Source: an uncultured Spirochaetota bacterium
GTDB lineage: Bacteria; Spirochaetota; UBA4802; UBA5368
NCBI GenBank assembly: GCA_937864375.1
Contig: CALMJO010000478.1
Location: forward strand, 1 to 6,083
Reading direction: 5' to 3'
DNA: 6,083 nucleotides
Each line of letters opens with the position of its first letter. Position 1 is the stretch's first letter. The translations under genes were made by a program, and so were the position numbers. Under the pieces are notes generated by a model, which made no database searches, was not told where the DNA came from, and worked only from the letters and a program-made list of their open reading frames with translations. Shown here piece after piece: positions 4,991 to 6,083 of the stretch.

Positions 4991-6083
4991 TCTCGATCGT
5001 CCTTACATATTTCCTGTACGCCCTGGGCGCGATCGCCGCGTACGAGATCGTGCGCGCGCTGCTGATGGGCTGGCTGCGCAGGAGGCTCTACCGGTCAGTG
5101 GGCGACTACCTGGACGAAAACCGCACGCGGCTGGACCGGAACAAATTTCTGCACAAGATCGCGGTGAAGCAGGACCTCCTGAACGACCCCGAGATTCACG
5201 AGGCCGTCATCGATCACGCGCTCGAAAAGGGCCAGAAGATCAGGGATGTGCAGCGCCAGGTCGAGGACTACATCGAGGAGATCGTTCCCTTCTTCAACCT
5301 GCTGTCGTATTACAAGATAGGGTACTGGATCGCAAACTCGGTCCTCAATCTCATCTACGAGGTGGTCATCGACCGCGAGAACGCCGCGAAGCTGGAAAAG
5401 ATCCCCAAGGACAGCGTGGTGGTCTTCATCATGAACCACCGCTCCAACATCGATTACATCCTGGTCGCCTACATGCTCGCGCGCCAGATCTCGCTCTCCT
5501 ACGCCGTGGGCGAGTGGGCGCGCGTGTGGCCGCTCGAGTACATCTTCAAGTCCTTTGGCGCGTACTTCATAAGGCGCCGCTACCGCGAAAGGCTCTACCA
5601 CCTGGTGCTCGAAAAATACATCCAGCTCATAAGCCTGCAGGGCGTCACGCAGGGCATCTTCATCGAGGGCGGCCTCTCGCGCGACGGGCGCTTCCGCCCC
5701 GCGAAGATCGGCATCCTGGACTACATCATCGGGATCAAGCGCAATCCCAGGTTCCAGCGCGAGCTCGTCTTCGTGCCCGCGGCGATCAACTACGACCACG
5801 TGCTCGAGGACAGGGTGCTCGTGGACGAATGGAAAAAGGGAAAGGAGAAGAGCGGATTTCGCGAGAACATCGCCTCCCTGGTCCGCATCGCGGTCAAGGG
5901 ACCGGTCCTCGCCCTCGTCAACGCCGGGCGATGGCTCACCGGGAGGCTCAAGCGCCACGGCTACGCGAGCGTGAGCTTTGGCGAGCCCGTGTTCCTGTCC
6001 AAATTTCTGGAGGCGCAGAAGTCCAGCATCTTCGAGCTCGACCGGAAGAAGCGCCTGGAAAGGGTGCAGGCGTTCGCCGACTC
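4987..6083 (+). CDS. plsB: PlsB-type glycerol-3-phosphate 1-O-acyltransferase, first 365 residues (cut by window edge)
   Basis: It acylates the sn-1 position of glycerol-3-phosphate (a DHAP-type substrate is possible), the first step of phospholipid synthesis, at the inner membrane. All four acyltransferase blocks are visible: I, NHRSNID (150-156) with the catalytic His/Asp pair; II, GAYFIRRRYR (191-200); III, FIEGGLSRDGR (225-235); IV, VFVPAAINYDHVLED (261-275). The order, spacing and the VPxxINYDHVLED ending match PlsB rather than PlsC. Block III has Leu where E. coli PlsB has Arg (EGGRSR). A hydrophobic N-terminal segment (about 3-18) precedes a basic stretch. The His motif lies near residue 150, against about 306 in E. 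coli PlsB, so the N-terminal region is much shorter. The ATG at 4987 opens directly on the hydrophobic segment; an in-frame ATG at 4951 would add 12 residues. No good Shine-Dalgarno precedes either. Open at the right edge. Confidence 0.88.
   Translation, partial: MISIVLTYFLYALGAIAAYEIVRALLMGWLRRRLYRSVGDYLDENRTRLDRNKFLHKIAVKQDLLNDPEIHEAVIDHALEKGQKIRDVQRQVEDYIEEIVPFFNLLSYYKIGYWIANSVLNLIYEVVIDRENAAKLEKIPKDSVVVFIMNHRSNIDYILVAYMLARQISLSYAVGEWARVWPLEYIFKSFGAYFIRRRYRERLYHLVLEKYIQLISLQGVTQGIFIEGGLSRDGRFRPAKIGILDYIIGIKRNPRFQRELVFVPAAINYDHVLEDRVLVDEWKKGKEKSGFRENIASLVRIAVKGPVLALVNAGRWLTGRLKRHGYASVSFGEPVFLSKFLEAQKSSIFELDRKKRLERVQAFAD

Noticed and set aside
5095..5958. 287-aa minus-strand ORF opposite plsB
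   Set aside because: The plus strand carries all four acyltransferase motifs in frame. The antisense product is a low-complexity Asp/Val/Leu-rich sequence typical of a shadow.
1..6083. CRISPR array, insertion sequence, prophage, toxin-antitoxin or RNA gene
   Set aside because: No regularly spaced repeats, transposase or integrase motifs, terminal inverted repeats, tRNA-like folds or rRNA sequence were found. Composition looks uniform across the genes.

Overview
This window is GC-rich chromosomal DNA from a Gram-negative-type bacterium. Most codons end in G or C, and as a result several long antisense ORFs lie opposite the real genes. A PlsB-type glycerol-3-phosphate acyltransferase, two proteins with cleavable signal peptides and a TolB/FlgO-like domain all suggest a cell with an outer membrane and periplasm. 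I cannot place it firmly. A spirochaete or a proteobacterium/desulfobacterium-like lineage would fit. I see no mobile element, CRISPR array, tRNA or rRNA.

Layout. (1) Minus strand, 1-618: an IscU/NifU-type Fe-S scaffold gene runs into the 5' part of fdhD, with overlapping stop and start codons (TGATG). FdhD is cut by the left edge of the window. (2) 619-983: an intergenic region with many short palindromes and hairpins. (3) Plus strand, 984-1349: a small unrecognised exported protein. (4) 1350-1433: a convergent gap with short palindromes. (5) Minus strand, 1434-3672: two exported proteins in tandem. The first-transcribed one is about 195 aa, cysteine-containing and possibly PA14-like. The second is a 532-aa protein with a TolB/FlgO-like N-terminal domain followed by TPR repeats at an exact 42-residue period. 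(6) 3673-3854: a divergent intergenic region. (7) Plus strand, 3855-4896: a small multi-pass membrane protein and a GNAT acetyltransferase, 13 bp apart. (8) Plus strand, 4987 to the right edge: a PlsB-like acyltransferase, missing its C-terminus, preceded by a 12-bp perfect palindrome that overlaps a possible -10 box.

Working together. The scaffold and FdhD are probably co-translated and plausibly supply Fe-S clusters and sulfur for formate dehydrogenase maturation. The two exported minus-strand proteins are probably one transcript acting in the periplasm or at the surface, function unknown. The membrane protein and GNAT share a transcript, but no shared function can be inferred. PlsB would carry out the first acylation of phospholipid synthesis.

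Most of the window is ordinary housekeeping or accessory content. The parts that merit a second look are the scaffold-fdhD coupling, the exported PA14-like/TolB-TPR pair, the structured region upstream of the 984 gene, and the palindrome and mini-ORF at the plsB start. Nothing here clearly amounts to a new defence or mobile system.
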